A stretch of 64,000 nucleotides of DNA from Candidatus Gastranaerophilales bacterium (GCA_944322615.1 CALUPH010000001.1:174345-238344); one strand, 5' to 3'. Shown: positions 43,273 through 53,388, numbered from the stretch's first letter. The notes: generated by a model from the sequence alone, not told the origin. Translations and numbers: made by a program.

Positions 43273-45357
43273 ATGGCTCAGATAATAGTTGTTTCTGATA
43301 ATGCTGATACACAAAAAGAAATTGAATTGCTGGGAATTAAAACTCCATATATTATAAATTTCATTTCAGAAGAAGAAACATTTGAAGATATGATTAAAAA
43401 TGATAAAGCAGATATTATCATTTTTGATTGTGCTTCTATAAATATTGATATTGTTTCATTAGTAAGGAAAATGAAGATTTCTTTGCAAACAAAGGATATT
43501 CGTTCAGTTATGCTGCTTCCGGAAAACAATATTAATTATGATGTTTTGAAATATGTGAATTCATATATAAAAAGACCATTTGATAAAAATTTATTCTTAG
43601 CTACATTAGATTCCGCAATGCAGCTAAGAGAAACATTCAGAGTCCTGTCCAAAAACAATAACGACTTGGCAAAGAGTCTGTATCAATTAAATGTTCTTTA
43701 TAACACAAGTACACAATTAGCAGGTTCTTTAGACAAGACAAAATTAATCGAAATAATGACAGACGGATTGGACCAGAGTTTATCATTGTCCTTATGTTAT
43801 GCTTTAATTTTAAATGAAGTAAACGACATAAAATTAATCATAAAATCTCTTTTCCCTATTTCTCAAAGGTTAGAGAATGCCATAAAACTAAGGGCTTTGC
43901 TAAATTATAAGAATTTATTTTCTATTAATCCTTCAATAGATGATATTGAAGTTATTAAATATAATAAAGATCAATTCGGAGAATACGATTTAAATGTATT
44001 CGGTTATGATAATTTATTTGCACCAATAAATATAAAGAATAAGTTTTACGGAATTATAGAGGTATTCAGAGAAAACGATTTTGCACAAGATGATACAAAA
44101 TGTTTTACAACATTAATAAAACAGGTTTCTCTACCGTTGGAAAGTGCTATTTTATACGAAGAAATTAAAGATACCAATATAAAATTAGAGAAATTAGAGA
44201 GATTGAAATCGGAATTTATCTCTATAGTTTCTCATGAATTAAGAACGCCGTTGACTTCAATAAACAGTGCTTTAGATATCATTTTAAAAGGTACAACCGG
44301 AGAAATAAATGATGCAATGGAGAAGTTCTTAAATTTGGCAAAACGAAATGTTACAAGACTTTCTGCAATAATATATGATTTATTGGATTTATCAAAAATA
44401 GAAGCAGGTAAGATGGAATTTCGTTTTGAGAAAACAAACATAAATTTGCCTGTAGAATTGGTAAAAAATACGCTTGAGAGCTGGGCTAAAGAGCAAAATA
44501 TCACTATAAATCTTAACTTGGACTCATCTTTACCCGTAGTTTATATAGATACACAAAGAATGGAACAGGTTATTACAAATTTGATTTCAAATGCAATAAA
44601 GTTTACCAAGGAAAACGGTACTATTGAAGTAGAAACATCAAGAATTTCGGGTGATGAAATAAGGAATAATAACTTTTTTAATACAATTCCTGAACATTTA
44701 AGTAAGGAATACGTAAAGATATCAGTCAAAGATAACGGTATAGGTATTGCGAAAGAAAATTGGGGAAAAGTATTTGAGCAATTTAAACAAATAGAAACTT
44801 CATTAAGCCGAAAAGTAGGCGGATCAGGTTTGGGATTGCCTATAGCAAAGCGTTTAATGGATGTTCATAAGGGTTTTATATGGTTGGATAGTGAAGTAAA
44901 TAAAGGTTCAACATTTTATCTTGCAATACCAATAATGTCAGAGATGGAGATATTTGAACTCTCATTAGAACAAGATATGCAAAGGGCTAAGCAGGAACAC
45001 ATTAATATTTCGATGATATCTTTATCTGAAAAAGTAGTTGAAGGGAAATCTTTAATAGATAAAATATTAGCAGAAGATGTAATAAGAAAGACAGCTGTTT
45101 GCAAGGAATGTTCGGTTATTGAAAATGGCAGACGAAATTATTACTTTTATTCTGTAGATATGGATTCATTCGTTCATGATTTTGAGGTCAGAAAACTCCA
45201 GACATATATAAAATCAATTCAAAATGAATTTTTGGAATGTGATATATTATATTCATCTGTATTATACCCTCAAGACGGGGAATTGCTTTCAGATATAATA
45301 AAAAAACTTAATTCATTTTCAAAAGGGGATATAAATGAAGAAGATATTAATAGTTGA
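43273..45357 (+). CDS. Hybrid sensor histidine kinase with N-terminal receiver-like and GAF domains
   Basis: A soluble 694-residue kinase. Residues 1-115 resemble a response-regulator receiver: Asp52 at the end of strand 3 and Lys100 in KRPFD are present, but the acidic pair is altered. A GAF-like region (about 140-295) follows, then HisKA with SHELRTPL (His321), N-box NLISNAIKFT, G1 KDNGIGI and G2 GGSGLGLPIAKRLMD, all intact. An extra 120-residue C-terminal extension has no recognised domain. No membrane helices are present. The 3' end overlaps the response regulator gene by 23 nt, so the two form a two-component pair. Confidence 0.9.
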   Translation: MAQIIVVSDNADTQKEIELLGIKTPYIINFISEEETFEDMIKNDKADIIIFDCASINIDIVSLVRKMKISLQTKDIRSVMLLPENNINYDVLKYVNSYIKRPFDKNLFLATLDSAMQLRETFRVLSKNNNDLAKSLYQLNVLYNTSTQLAGSLDKTKLIEIMTDGLDQSLSLSLCYALILNEVNDIKLIIKSLFPISQRLENAIKLRALLNYKNLFSINPSIDDIEVIKYNKDQFGEYDLNVFGYDNLFAPINIKNKFYGIIEVFRENDFAQDDTKCFTTLIKQVSLPLESAILYEEIKDTNIKLEKLERLKSEFISIVSHELRTPLTSINSALDIILKGTTGEINDAMEKFLNLAKRNVTRLSAIIYDLLDLSKIEAGKMEFRFEKTNINLPVELVKNTLESWAKEQNITINLNLDSSLPVVYIDTQRMEQVITNLISNAIKFTKENGTIEVETSRISGDEIRNNNFFNTIPEHLSKEYVKISVKDNGIGIAKENWGKVFEQFKQIETSLSRKVGGSGLGLPIAKRLMDVHKGFIWLDSEVNKGSTFYLAIPIMSEMEIFELSLEQDMQRAKQEHINISMISLSEKVVEGKSLIDKILAEDVIRKTAVCKECSVIENGRRNYYFYSVDMDSFVHDFEVRKLQTYIKSIQNEFLECDILYSSVLYPQDGELLSDIIKKLNSFSKGDINEEDINS

Positions 45358-45700
45358 TGATGAAGCAGATATAATAGAAATTCTACAATTTGTCTTGGAG
45401 TCAGAAGGCTATAAGTGTTATACGGCATTTGACGGTGAAGAGGGATTAAAACTTGCAAGAGAAATTCATCCTGATTTAATAATATTGGATGTAATGATGC
45501 CCAAAATTAACGGATATAAAATAAGCAGATTGTTAAAGTACGATAACAAGTATAAGGATATACCGATTTTAATGATAACTGCACGATCTCAAGAAGAAGA
45601 TAAAATAATAGGTGAAGAAACCGGAGCTGATGAATATATAACGAAACCGTTTAATGTTGATTATGTAGTAGAGAAAGTGAAAAGTTATTTAGGGCAATAA
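45335..45700 (+). CDS. Single-domain response regulator (CheY-like)
   Basis: A 121-residue receiver with intact acidic pair (DDE at 8-10), phosphorylated Asp52 (LIILDVMMP), Thr82 and Lys104 in TKPF. There is no DNA-binding output, so it should signal by protein contact. It overlaps the kinase gene by 23 nt, with GGGGATATAA as ribosome site inside the kinase gene. A PilB-like gene follows 3 nt later, so the pair may act on pilus or secretion machinery. Confidence 0.92.
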   Translation: MKKILIVDDEADIIEILQFVLESEGYKCYTAFDGEEGLKLAREIHPDLIILDVMMPKINGYKISRLLKYDNKYKDIPILMITARSQEEDKIIGEETGADEYITKPFNVDYVVEKVKSYLGQ

Positions 45701-45703
45701 TAA

Positions 45704-47086
45704 ATGGAATTAGTTACAAATAAAACTCTTGAAAAATTGAAGTATGATTTGGTCCGAGATGGGCTTGTTAACTATGAAGATTTGGAAAAAGCCCAAGAAA
45801 TAGCAGCTTCGCAAAATGTAAATATAGGTCAAATATTAATAAAATCGAATTTGATATCAGAAGATACTCTTTTAAAATTTCTTGAAAGTAAGCTTCATAT
45901 TCCTTATGTGGACTTAAAAGATTATAGTTTGGATAAGAGATGTTTATCTTATGTAAGTTTTAACGATGCCCAAAAATATAAGATTATACCTTTATTCAAA
46001 ATTGAGAATGTTCTGACTGTAGCAATGGCAGATCCTTTGGATTTATTTGCAATAGATAAGATAGTAGAAAAAACAGGTTGTGATATAGAACCTGTTGTCT
46101 CTGCAGAAACATTGGTTTTAAAAAAAATAGAAGAATATTATAAAACTGATAGTACAGTTGGTCAGATTAATATAGAAAGTTCCGAAAACAAATTTGACTG
46201 GCAAGAAGAACTTCATAATGACGTTCTTTCTGATGAACATATACAAATATTAATACGAGCAATACTAAAGCAAGCAATATTGAATAATGTTCATGAAATG
46301 TTTTTTGAACATATACCAAATGGTCTTACCGTTAATTTTAGGCAGGGTTCTGAAATAGTAGAAACAGGGCAAATCCCTTCTGTACTGGTTGTTCCCTTTA
46401 TATCAAAGTTAAAAGCATTATCATCTTTAGATGCCAATGTTTGTGAACTTCCACAATTAGGCAAGTTGATTTTTAAGGTTGAAGATATTATTCTTACGGC
46501 AAGTATTTCAGCTTTTCCTACAATAAACGGAGAAAGAATATCATTAAAAATATATAAGCCGCCCAAACCTCTATGTGAGATTGGTTTATCTGATATTCAG
46601 ATAAATACGGTAAAAAGAATAATGGAAACGCCGGGAATTGTGCTTGTATGCGGTTCTTCACTTGCAGGTAAAACACATATAATTTATTCTGTTTTGTTGG
46701 AATATTCTCATTCTGATAAAAACATTATGACGATAGAATCTATAGCAAAGTATAATTTGGAAAATATAAACCAATGTGAATTAAACGAAAATATCGGATT
46801 TAATATTGATAAAGCAATGAGGTTTATTGAGTTCCAATCTCCGGATTTAATTTATTTTGAAGGTATAACAAGCAAAGCAGCGCTTGATTATTTTAGTTCA
46901 TTGGTGTTTAAAGATAAAGTTTTAATTACGGAATTTCTTGCAGATAATATGGCAGATTTGAACAAGAAACTGTCATATAGTGATTTTGAAATGTTTAAAC
47001 CTTTAATTTCCTGTATTATATTTGTCCATAATCAAGACAGAATAGAAGTATTAGACAGGGATGATTTAAATAAATTTATAAAGTAA
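45704..47086 (+). CDS. Degenerate PilB/GspE-like secretion ATPase
   Basis: A 460-residue relative of the pilus extension ATPase. The N-terminal MshEN-type domain is good (LVNYEDLEKAQEIAAS, IGQILIKSNLISEDTL). The core keeps Walker A GSSLAGKT (317-324), but the Asp box (IEDPVE) reads IESIAK, Walker B loses its GEIRD, the His box is absent (VLITEFLADN) and the four zinc cysteines are missing. It probably does not hydrolyse ATP normally and may regulate an intact PilB. It is encoded directly after the response regulator. A cyclic di-GMP-binding role of the MshEN domain is known in relatives; whether it holds here is not visible. Confidence 0.75.
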   Translation: MELVTNKTLEKLKYDLVRDGLVNYEDLEKAQEIAASQNVNIGQILIKSNLISEDTLLKFLESKLHIPYVDLKDYSLDKRCLSYVSFNDAQKYKIIPLFKIENVLTVAMADPLDLFAIDKIVEKTGCDIEPVVSAETLVLKKIEEYYKTDSTVGQINIESSENKFDWQEELHNDVLSDEHIQILIRAILKQAILNNVHEMFFEHIPNGLTVNFRQGSEIVETGQIPSVLVVPFISKLKALSSLDANVCELPQLGKLIFKVEDIILTASISAFPTINGERISLKIYKPPKPLCEIGLSDIQINTVKRIMETPGIVLVCGSSLAGKTHIIYSVLLEYSHSDKNIMTIESIAKYNLENINQCELNENIGFNIDKAMRFIEFQSPDLIYFEGITSKAALDYFSSLVFKDKVLITEFLADNMADLNKKLSYSDFEMFKPLISCIIFVHNQDRIEVLDRDDLNKFIK

Positions 47087-47190
47087 GTTATCGACCATAA
47101 GATGTAACATTATTTTAACATGTATGAAAATTAATAGTAAAAAAATATTTTCAGGTTTTAAAGCGAGTGGGAATGTAAAGGGTAAAACTT

Positions 47191-50100
47191 ATGAAAATAT
47201 CAAAAGTAACAAGCTTTAAGTCTGAAAAAGGAATTGGTTTAAATCAAAAGAAAGTAAATTTAGAAAGTAATAAAAACAGAATAAATATAACAAACCCTTC
47301 TCTTTTATTTCAGTCTTATATAGGCAGAGATATAGTATCTTTTGGGGGAAGAAAATATAGTGAAACATTAAAAGATAATTACTATCAACTACCAACAGGA
47401 TGTTATCCTGATGCATTCCAAATAGATGCGGGAAAAGCATTAAATGAAGGCAAAACGGTTCTTGTAGAAGCTCCAACAGGAACAGGTAAAACAGCAATTG
47501 CATATTATGCGTCTACAAGAAATATGGCAGATGGAAAGAAAACTTTTTATACAGCGCCATTAAAGGCATTGAGCAATCAGAAATTAAATGAGTTTAAGAA
47601 TATATATGGTGAAGAAAATATAGGTATATTAACAGGCGACAGAAGAGAAAATGTGGAAGCTCCGATTTTGATAATGACAACTGAAGTATACAGAAATATG
47701 GCGTTATCAAATTTATATGGAGAAGATAATCCTTTAATGAGAAACTTAGGAACGGTAATATTTGACGAGTTCCATTATTTAGGAGATAAAGACAGAGGCC
47801 CTGTATGGGAAGAGTCTTTAATGTTTACTCCGAAAGATGTTCAAACACTTGAACTAAGTGCTACAATAGGAAATCCGAAAGCTTTAAAAAATTGGATAGG
47901 AAGTTTAAACGGAACAGATAATGTTGCATTAGTATCTATTCCTTCAGAAGCAAGACATGTTCCGTTATCTTTCGATATGCTTACCACACAAGCATATGAA
48001 AAAGCCGAAAAAAGAATAGAAAAGGCTATCAGAAGAGGAGAAACTCCTGATTTTGAAAATACGCTAAAAGTAAAGAAACCAAAACTAAGTGATTTTAAAT
48101 TAGCAGTTGAACAATTACAAAAAGAAGAAAAGCTACCTGCAATATTCTTTATATTCAGTAAAAAATATTCAAGAGAAGTGCTTGAATATATGGGAAAAGA
48201 AGGTGCTGATTTAACAACTCAAGCTGAAAAAGAAGAAATAAAAAGAATAGTAGACAAATATTCTGCAGAGAAATATATAGGAGCAGATTTAGATACTAAA
48301 GCATTGGAAAAAGGTTATGCAATACATAACTCAGGAATAATCCCGGGGCAGAAAGAATTAATAGAAGAATTGTTCCAAAAGAAATTATTAAAAGCAGTAA
48401 TAGCTACAGAAACATTAGCAGCAGGTATAAATATGCCTGCAAAGACAGTTGTAATATCAAGCCCATATAAACCTTGTGATGAGGGAGAGGATGTTGGAAA
48501 ACTTCTTTCTGAAAATAAGGTAAAAATAGAAGAAAGAGATGAAACGGAAGAAATATCCGCACAGACAGGAGAACAAGCAACAGAAAAGAAAGAAGAACGA
48601 GAGCAGACTCCTGTAAGAATGCTTTCTGCAAATGAATTTAAACAAATGTCAGGAAGAGCCGGAAGAAGAGGTATAGATACAATAGGTTATGTGTATACAA
48701 TGCCGACAGATAGAGCATCAGAACAAGATTTCTTGTATCTAGAAGCAACGGATTGTAATCCGATTGAAAGTAATTATAATCCGGATTATGCTTTTTTATC
48801 AGGTTATTATGAGCACAATGTAAATGATAAAGGGCTGCCGAATATATTTGGCAAAACATTCTATGCATATAGTGATGATAAAAATCAAAGACAATCAAAA
48901 ATAGACGAATTAATGGAAATAAGCTCAAGAAAGAGAGATATATTGCTTTCAAGAGGTTTCTTAATTGAAGAAGACGGCATTATTGAGCCTACATTATTAG
49001 CAAAAATGGCATCAAAAGTTAAAGGATATGATACATTAACACTCGTTGAGGCAATTTCATCAAAGGCATTTGAAGGAGTATCACCGGAAGGTTTAGCTAT
49101 GATTGCATCAAGTATGGCATTGCCTGCAAAGTCAAATGAGACCGCAATCGGATACGATACAGACTTATCATATATTTTTGAAAAAACTGCAGAAGGTGTA
49201 GGAAATATTCAGCAAAAGTTATCAAATTCAGTAGCATCAATGCTTGCAAAATTCGGAAAAACAATGGAAAGTTTTTCGAGTTATGAAGATATGTTGAAAT
49301 TTGTAGAGGGGATAGAAAAACCTGATGTTTCAGCAGAAGAGATAAAATCTGCAATGAATGAATTTGAGCTAAAAAGAGCAAAAATGTATAAAATAACGAA
49401 AACAACAGGCAATTATTCAACAGATGAAATTGTCGGAGCTTTAAAAAGAGGCGATGTTGTACCTACAAAGGTGTTAGAGTCAAATTTATCAGCAGTTCAA
49501 ACATATAAGAAAAGAATCAATACAAGAACAATCGATGATTATATTGAAAAGTTAAATTCAGAACTTGCAGGCATGGATACAACATCAAAAGGTAATAAAG
49601 CGAAAGCCCGCATTGAAAGAAAACGTAAAGAAGTTGAAGCATCTATCCAAACCGCAGAAAATATGAAATATCTTGAAGAGAATATTCCAAATGCATTGGC
49701 AGCGAACCATCAATTTATAAAAAAGAATCCTCCAAGCCAAGTGAAAGAAGATTATAATGATGCCGAGATGGCATACCTTAAGTTAACAATGAAGGATATG
49801 TTAATAAGCAGAATAAAAGCATTGCAGGCATTAGAAGAAAGTGAAACCGAAGAAGGTAATTCAGATATAACAAGCTATGACTCAAGAAAAGTTAATAGTG
49901 TATTTAAGAAGTTATTGAAGAAATCTGCTGAAATATATAATGAGGAAATAGATAAAGGAATAAATCCGGGATATAGCCGTTATAATAAGGATGCAGCACA
50001 AATGGCATATATGTGGACAAGTTTAAATAATTCAAATCCATATGACAGTATGTCAAACTGGTCTCAATTAATAAGAACGGTAGGTGAAAAAGCAGATGAA

Positions 50101-50277
50101 GGAACAATATACAGAAATATAATGCAGACAGCAGACTTATTAAGTCAGATTGGAGAAATAGCAGAAGTTGGAGTAAAAGATTCAAAAAGTGAAGAAGACA
50201 GGGAATATTATTCGTCATTAAAAGACACAGCAACAGAAGCAAGAATGTTATTGATGAATGAGCCTGTAAAAATGTAA
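47191..50277 (+). CDS. Ski2-like DEAD/DExH RNA helicase
   Basis: A 1028-residue superfamily 2 helicase. Motifs seen are APTGTGKT (94-101), FDEFH (191-195), LSATIGN (222-228) and QMSGRAGRRGIDTIGY near 480. An acidic Glu/Lys/Thr-rich insert sits just before the last motif. The C-terminal half is helical, as in Ski2/Mtr4 and cyanobacterial homologues. A 60-residue N-terminal extension ends DIVSFGGRK before the helicase core. The enzyme probably unwinds RNA. The gene is alone, with a strong terminator 25 nt downstream. Confidence 0.88.
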   Translation: MKISKVTSFKSEKGIGLNQKKVNLESNKNRINITNPSLLFQSYIGRDIVSFGGRKYSETLKDNYYQLPTGCYPDAFQIDAGKALNEGKTVLVEAPTGTGKTAIAYYASTRNMADGKKTFYTAPLKALSNQKLNEFKNIYGEENIGILTGDRRENVEAPILIMTTEVYRNMALSNLYGEDNPLMRNLGTVIFDEFHYLGDKDRGPVWEESLMFTPKDVQTLELSATIGNPKALKNWIGSLNGTDNVALVSIPSEARHVPLSFDMLTTQAYEKAEKRIEKAIRRGETPDFENTLKVKKPKLSDFKLAVEQLQKEEKLPAIFFIFSKKYSREVLEYMGKEGADLTTQAEKEEIKRIVDKYSAEKYIGADLDTKALEKGYAIHNSGIIPGQKELIEELFQKKLLKAVIATETLAAGINMPAKTVVISSPYKPCDEGEDVGKLLSENKVKIEERDETEEISAQTGEQATEKKEEREQTPVRMLSANEFKQMSGRAGRRGIDTIGYVYTMPTDRASEQDFLYLEATDCNPIESNYNPDYAFLSGYYEHNVNDKGLPNIFGKTFYAYSDDKNQRQSKIDELMEISSRKRDILLSRGFLIEEDGIIEPTLLAKMASKVKGYDTLTLVEAISSKAFEGVSPEGLAMIASSMALPAKSNETAIGYDTDLSYIFEKTAEGVGNIQQKLSNSVASMLAKFGKTMESFSSYEDMLKFVEGIEKPDVSAEEIKSAMNEFELKRAKMYKITKTTGNYSTDEIVGALKRGDVVPTKVLESNLSAVQTYKKRINTRTIDDYIEKLNSELAGMDTTSKGNKAKARIERKRKEVEASIQTAENMKYLEENIPNALAANHQFIKKNPPSQVKEDYNDAEMAYLKLTMKDMLISRIKALQALEESETEEGNSDITSYDSRKVNSVFKKLLKKSAEIYNEEIDKGINPGYSRYNKDAAQMAYMWTSLNNSNPYDSMSNWSQLIRTVGEKADEGTIYRNIMQTADLLSQIGEIAEVGVKDSKSEEDREYYSSLKDTATEARMLLMNEPVKM

Positions 50278-50301
50278 AAACAAAAAAGAAGAGGGAGTAA
50301 T

Positions 50302-50346
50302 AAAACGTATACAGATGGTTAACACATAGTCTGTATACGTTTTTAA
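50302..50346 (+). terminator. Strong intrinsic terminator after the helicase gene
   Basis: A long stem AACGTATACAGA / TCTGTATACGTT (12 bp, about 50304-50342) is followed by TTTTAACG. It ends the helicase transcript and separates it from the ribosomal protein operon. Confidence 0.85.
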
Positions 50347-50415
50347 CGTTTGTCAAGAAATTTACAAAAAAATAAAGAAATATTAAGAAAAAAGGAGAAA
50401 AAGAGAAAATACTGG

Positions 50416-50465
50416 TTGACTATGGAATATGTTTGACATAGAGTTAATATGCTAAGTGGTAAAAT
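50416..50465 (+). promoter_or_regulatory. Promoter region of the S10 operon
   Basis: TTGACT (50416-50421) and TAGAGT (50439-50444) are 17 bp apart. A further TTGACA (50433-50438) and an extended -10 TGG TAAAAT (50457-50465) lie within the same stretch. Either or both could start the ribosomal transcript. AGGAAGTAGAA is the rpsJ ribosome site. Confidence 0.4.
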
Positions 50466-50507
50466 GTATTACCATAAGCGAAAGTCAATACACAAAAGGA
50501 AGTAGAA

Positions 50508-50825
50508 ATGAACGAAAGCAAGCAACAAAGAATGAGAGTTTGTTTGAAAGCATACGATCATAAGTTAATCGACTTATCTGCAAGTAAAATTGTAGAAGTT
50601 GTAAAGAGAAGCGAAGCTAGAGTAGCTGGCCCGATTCCATTGCCAACAAAACGTCGATTATATTGTGTACTTCGCTCACCTCACGTAGACAAGAAGTCAA
50701 GAGAACATTTTGAGATGAGAATACACAAAAGAATCATAGATATCTATGATCCGACTGCTCAAATAACAGAAGAACTTACAAGAATTGATTTGCCTGCCGG
50801 AGTAGATATCGTGGTTAAACTGTAG
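50508..50825 (+). CDS. rpsJ: Ribosomal protein S10
   Basis: Small-subunit protein, also NusE in antitermination. The 105-residue sequence has the standard core ([40 protein letters not shown] in order) and ends in [11 protein letters not shown]. It is the first gene of a long plus-strand ribosomal protein cluster. Downstream, a 105-nt gap with a hairpin precedes rplC, unusually long for this junction. Confidence 0.97.
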   Translation: MNESKQQRMRVCLKAYDHKLIDLSASKIVEVVKRSEARVAGPIPLPTKRRLYCVLRSPHVDKKSREHFEMRIHKRIIDIYDPTAQITEELTRIDLPAGVDIVVKL

Positions 50826-50876
50826 AAAGATTTAACAGCACATACAATTTAATAGAGGGAGACTCCATAAATTGAA

Positions 50877-50915
50877 TGTGATCTACGAGGCAAGTAGAAA
50901 AACGTAGCGCTCACA
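50877..50915 (+). promoter_or_regulatory. Leader hairpin upstream of rplC
   Basis: TGTGA pairs with TCACA (50877-50881 and 50911-50915), and CTACG pairs with CGTAG (50883-50887 and 50903-50907), with a small asymmetric bulge. The hairpin ends shortly before the AGAAAGG ribosome site of rplC. Confidence 0.4.
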
Positions 50916-50930
50916 AAAGAAAGGTGAAAT

Positions 50931-51566
50931 ATGACACTGGGAGTAATAGGTGAAAAACTTGGGATGACACAAGTATTTGACGAACAAGGACTTGCAATTC
51001 CCGTAACAGTAATAAAAGTTGATCCGTTAACAGTAACACAAGTAAAAACTGTTGATTCAGACGGTTACAATGCGATTCAAGTAGGTGTAGTACCTGCAAA
51101 GGAAAAACATTTAACAAAAGCTGAAATAGGACATTTTAAGAAAAACGGATTAGAAAATTTCAGACATTTACAAGAATTCAGATTAGATAATCCTGAAGCA
51201 TATACAGTAGGTCAAAAAATAGATTTATCTGTATTAACAGAAGGCACAAAAGTAGATGTAACAGGAACATCAATCGGAAAAGGATTTCAAGGTACAGTAA
51301 AGAGATGGAATTTTGGACGTGGACCAATGGCACACGGTTCAAAGAACCATAGAGAACCCGGTTCAATCGGAGCTGGTACAACACCAGGACGTGTAATAAA
51401 AGGCAAAAGAATGGCCGGAAACATGGGTAACGAAAGAGTAACAATAACAAAACTTACAGTAGTAAGAGTAGACAGCGAAAACAATTTGTTATTGGTAAAA
51501 GGTTCAGTACCTGGTCCTGAAGGAAAATTAGTAACAGTTGTACCATCAAGAGTTAAATGGAACTAA
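50931..51566 (+). CDS. rplC: Ribosomal protein L3
   Basis: Large-subunit protein that nucleates assembly near the peptidyl transferase centre. The 211-residue sequence starts with the canonical LGVIGEKLGMTQVFDEQG and holds the long loop GRGPMAHGSKNHREPGSIGAGTTPGRVIKGKRMAGNMG. It is complete and normal in length. AAAGGTGAAAT precedes the ATG. rplD follows 31 nt later. Confidence 0.97.
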   Translation: MTLGVIGEKLGMTQVFDEQGLAIPVTVIKVDPLTVTQVKTVDSDGYNAIQVGVVPAKEKHLTKAEIGHFKKNGLENFRHLQEFRLDNPEAYTVGQKIDLSVLTEGTKVDVTGTSIGKGFQGTVKRWNFGRGPMAHGSKNHREPGSIGAGTTPGRVIKGKRMAGNMGNERVTITKLTVVRVDSENNLLLVKGSVPGPEGKLVTVVPSRVKWN

Positions 51567-51597
51567 CTCGGAGTTCAATTAAAAGGAAAAAGAAATT

Positions 51598-52233
51598 ATG
51601 ACAAAAGAAGTTTCAATATTAAGTACAAGCGGAAAGCAAGTCGGACAAATTGCTCTTGATGAAAAAGTATTCGGAGTAGAACCGAATTTGCATGTAATGC
51701 ATATGGCATTAAGAAGACAACTAAGCAACGCAAGAAGCGGAAATGCTTGTGCAAAAACAAGAGCAGAAGTATCAGGCGGCGGAAGAAAACCATGGAAACA
51801 AAAAGGGACAGGTAGAGCCAGAGCAGGTTCATTAAGATCTCCATTGTTTGCAGGTGGTGGTGTAGTATTCGGACCAAAACCAAGAGACTACGAATTTTCA
51901 ATGCCACAAAAAGCAAGAAGACTAGCATTAAGATCCGCATTATCAGCAAGATTAGATAATACTGTTTTAGTAAAAGATTTTTCAGAAATTACAGAAGCTA
52001 AAACAAAAATGGTAGCAGAGTCATTAAAGGCATTAAAAGTAGAAGGAAAGATTTTAATAATAGCTAATACAAAGGCAGCAGAAAACGGTCAATTAGAATT
52101 AGCAGCAAGAAATCTTCCAAACGTAAAAATCATATTACCTTCAAACTTGAATGTAAAAGATTTACTAGAAGCAGACAGCTTAGTAATGACAGAAGCAGCA
52201 ATATTAGAAATAACTGAGAGGTTATCAAAATAA
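51598..52233 (+). CDS. rplD: Ribosomal protein L4
   Basis: Large-subunit protein lining the exit tunnel. The 211 residues contain the loop SGGGRKPWKQKGTGRARAGS and the FGPKPRDYEFSMPQKARRLALRSALS motif. In other bacteria L4 represses its own S10 operon; no matching leader is proven here. The stop codon overlaps the rplW start by one base (TAATG). Confidence 0.97.
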   Translation: MTKEVSILSTSGKQVGQIALDEKVFGVEPNLHVMHMALRRQLSNARSGNACAKTRAEVSGGGRKPWKQKGTGRARAGSLRSPLFAGGGVVFGPKPRDYEFSMPQKARRLALRSALSARLDNTVLVKDFSEITEAKTKMVAESLKALKVEGKILIIANTKAAENGQLELAARNLPNVKIILPSNLNVKDLLEADSLVMTEAAILEITERLSK

Positions 52234-52541
52234 TGAGTACAATGAAGCAAAACAAAGAAAGATTATACGATATCATTAAGAGACCTATAATCACAGAAAA
52301 ATCAATGACTGTAGCAGCATTATCTCAATATACATTTGAAGTAGCAAAAGATGCAACAAAAGTAGAGATTGCACAAGCTATAGAGTTGGCATTTCCTAAC
52401 AGAAAAGTAACAAAAGTAAGAACGGTATATATGCCGTCACACGCAAAAAGAGTAGGATATTCAGTTGGAAGAACTCAATCAAGCAAAAAAGCGATAGTAA
52501 CAATCGAAGGCGATCCAATTGAAGAATTAGCAGGAGTGTAA
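52233..52541 (+). CDS. rplW: Ribosomal protein L23
   Basis: Exit-tunnel protein that docks trigger factor and SRP. The 102-residue protein has the core [24 protein letters not shown], then [18 protein letters not shown] with the conserved extension. It overlaps rplD by one base and is followed 4 nt later by rplB. Confidence 0.95.
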   Translation: MSTMKQNKERLYDIIKRPIITEKSMTVAALSQYTFEVAKDATKVEIAQAIELAFPNRKVTKVRTVYMPSHAKRVGYSVGRTQSSKKAIVTIEGDPIEELAGV

Positions 52542-52545
52542 GCAA

Positions 52546-53373
52546 ATGGGTATCAGAAAAATTAATCCGACATCTCCGGGACAAAGAGGAATGACAAAAA
52601 GTGATTTTGCGGAAGTAACAACATCAACTCCTGAAAAGTCATTATTAAAGCCTATGAGAAAGAAAGCCGGAAGAAACAATACAGGAAGAATTACATGCCG
52701 TCACAAAGGCGGAGGACATAAGCAGGCATACAGAGTAATCGATTTCAAAAGAGATAAATTCGGTATACCGGGAACAGTAAAAACTGTAGAATATGATCCA
52801 AACAGAAATGTAAGAATTTCATTAGTAGTATATGCAGATGGTGAAAAGAGATATATATTAACTCCACACGATTTAAAAGTAGGAGACACAATATTATCAG
52901 GACCGGAAGCAGAAATACAAGTAGGTAATGCACTTCCATTAGAATTAATCCCATTAGGTACAATAATTCACAACGTAGAATTAATACCTGGACGTGGAGC
53001 AAAAATGGTAAGAACAGCAGGAGCCGGCGCACAATTAATGGCAAAAGACGGCAACTACGTAACAATAAAAATGCCAAGTTCAGAAATGAGAATGGTAAGA
53101 AAAGAATGTTTAGCAACAATCGGCGTTTTAGGTAATGCAGAGTTCAAGAACCTAAAGATAGGTAAAGCAGGACGTACACGTCACTTAGGCATCAGACCAA
53201 CAGTACGTGGTGTAACAATGAACCCTTGTGATCACCCACACGGTGGTGGTGAAGGTAAAACCGGACCAGGAGGAAATCCAAAAACACCTTGGGGTAAACC
53301 TGCATTAGGTCGTAAGACAAGAAAAGTAAAAAAAGCATCTGGCAAGTTAATTGTTAGAGGAAGAAAACGCTAA
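52546..53373 (+). CDS. rplB: Ribosomal protein L2
   Basis: Core large-subunit protein needed for peptidyl transferase assembly. Its 275 residues hold all hallmarks: the N-terminal [35 protein letters not shown], and the C-terminal [19 protein letters not shown] loop with the conserved His. rpsS follows 15 nt later with a strong AAGGAGATAATTA site. Confidence 0.97.
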   Translation: MGIRKINPTSPGQRGMTKSDFAEVTTSTPEKSLLKPMRKKAGRNNTGRITCRHKGGGHKQAYRVIDFKRDKFGIPGTVKTVEYDPNRNVRISLVVYADGEKRYILTPHDLKVGDTILSGPEAEIQVGNALPLELIPLGTIIHNVELIPGRGAKMVRTAGAGAQLMAKDGNYVTIKMPSSEMRMVRKECLATIGVLGNAEFKNLKIGKAGRTRHLGIRPTVRGVTMNPCDHPHGGGEGKTGPGGNPKTPWGKPALGRKTRKVKKASGKLIVRGRKR

Positions 53374-53388
53374 TAAAGGAGATAATTA

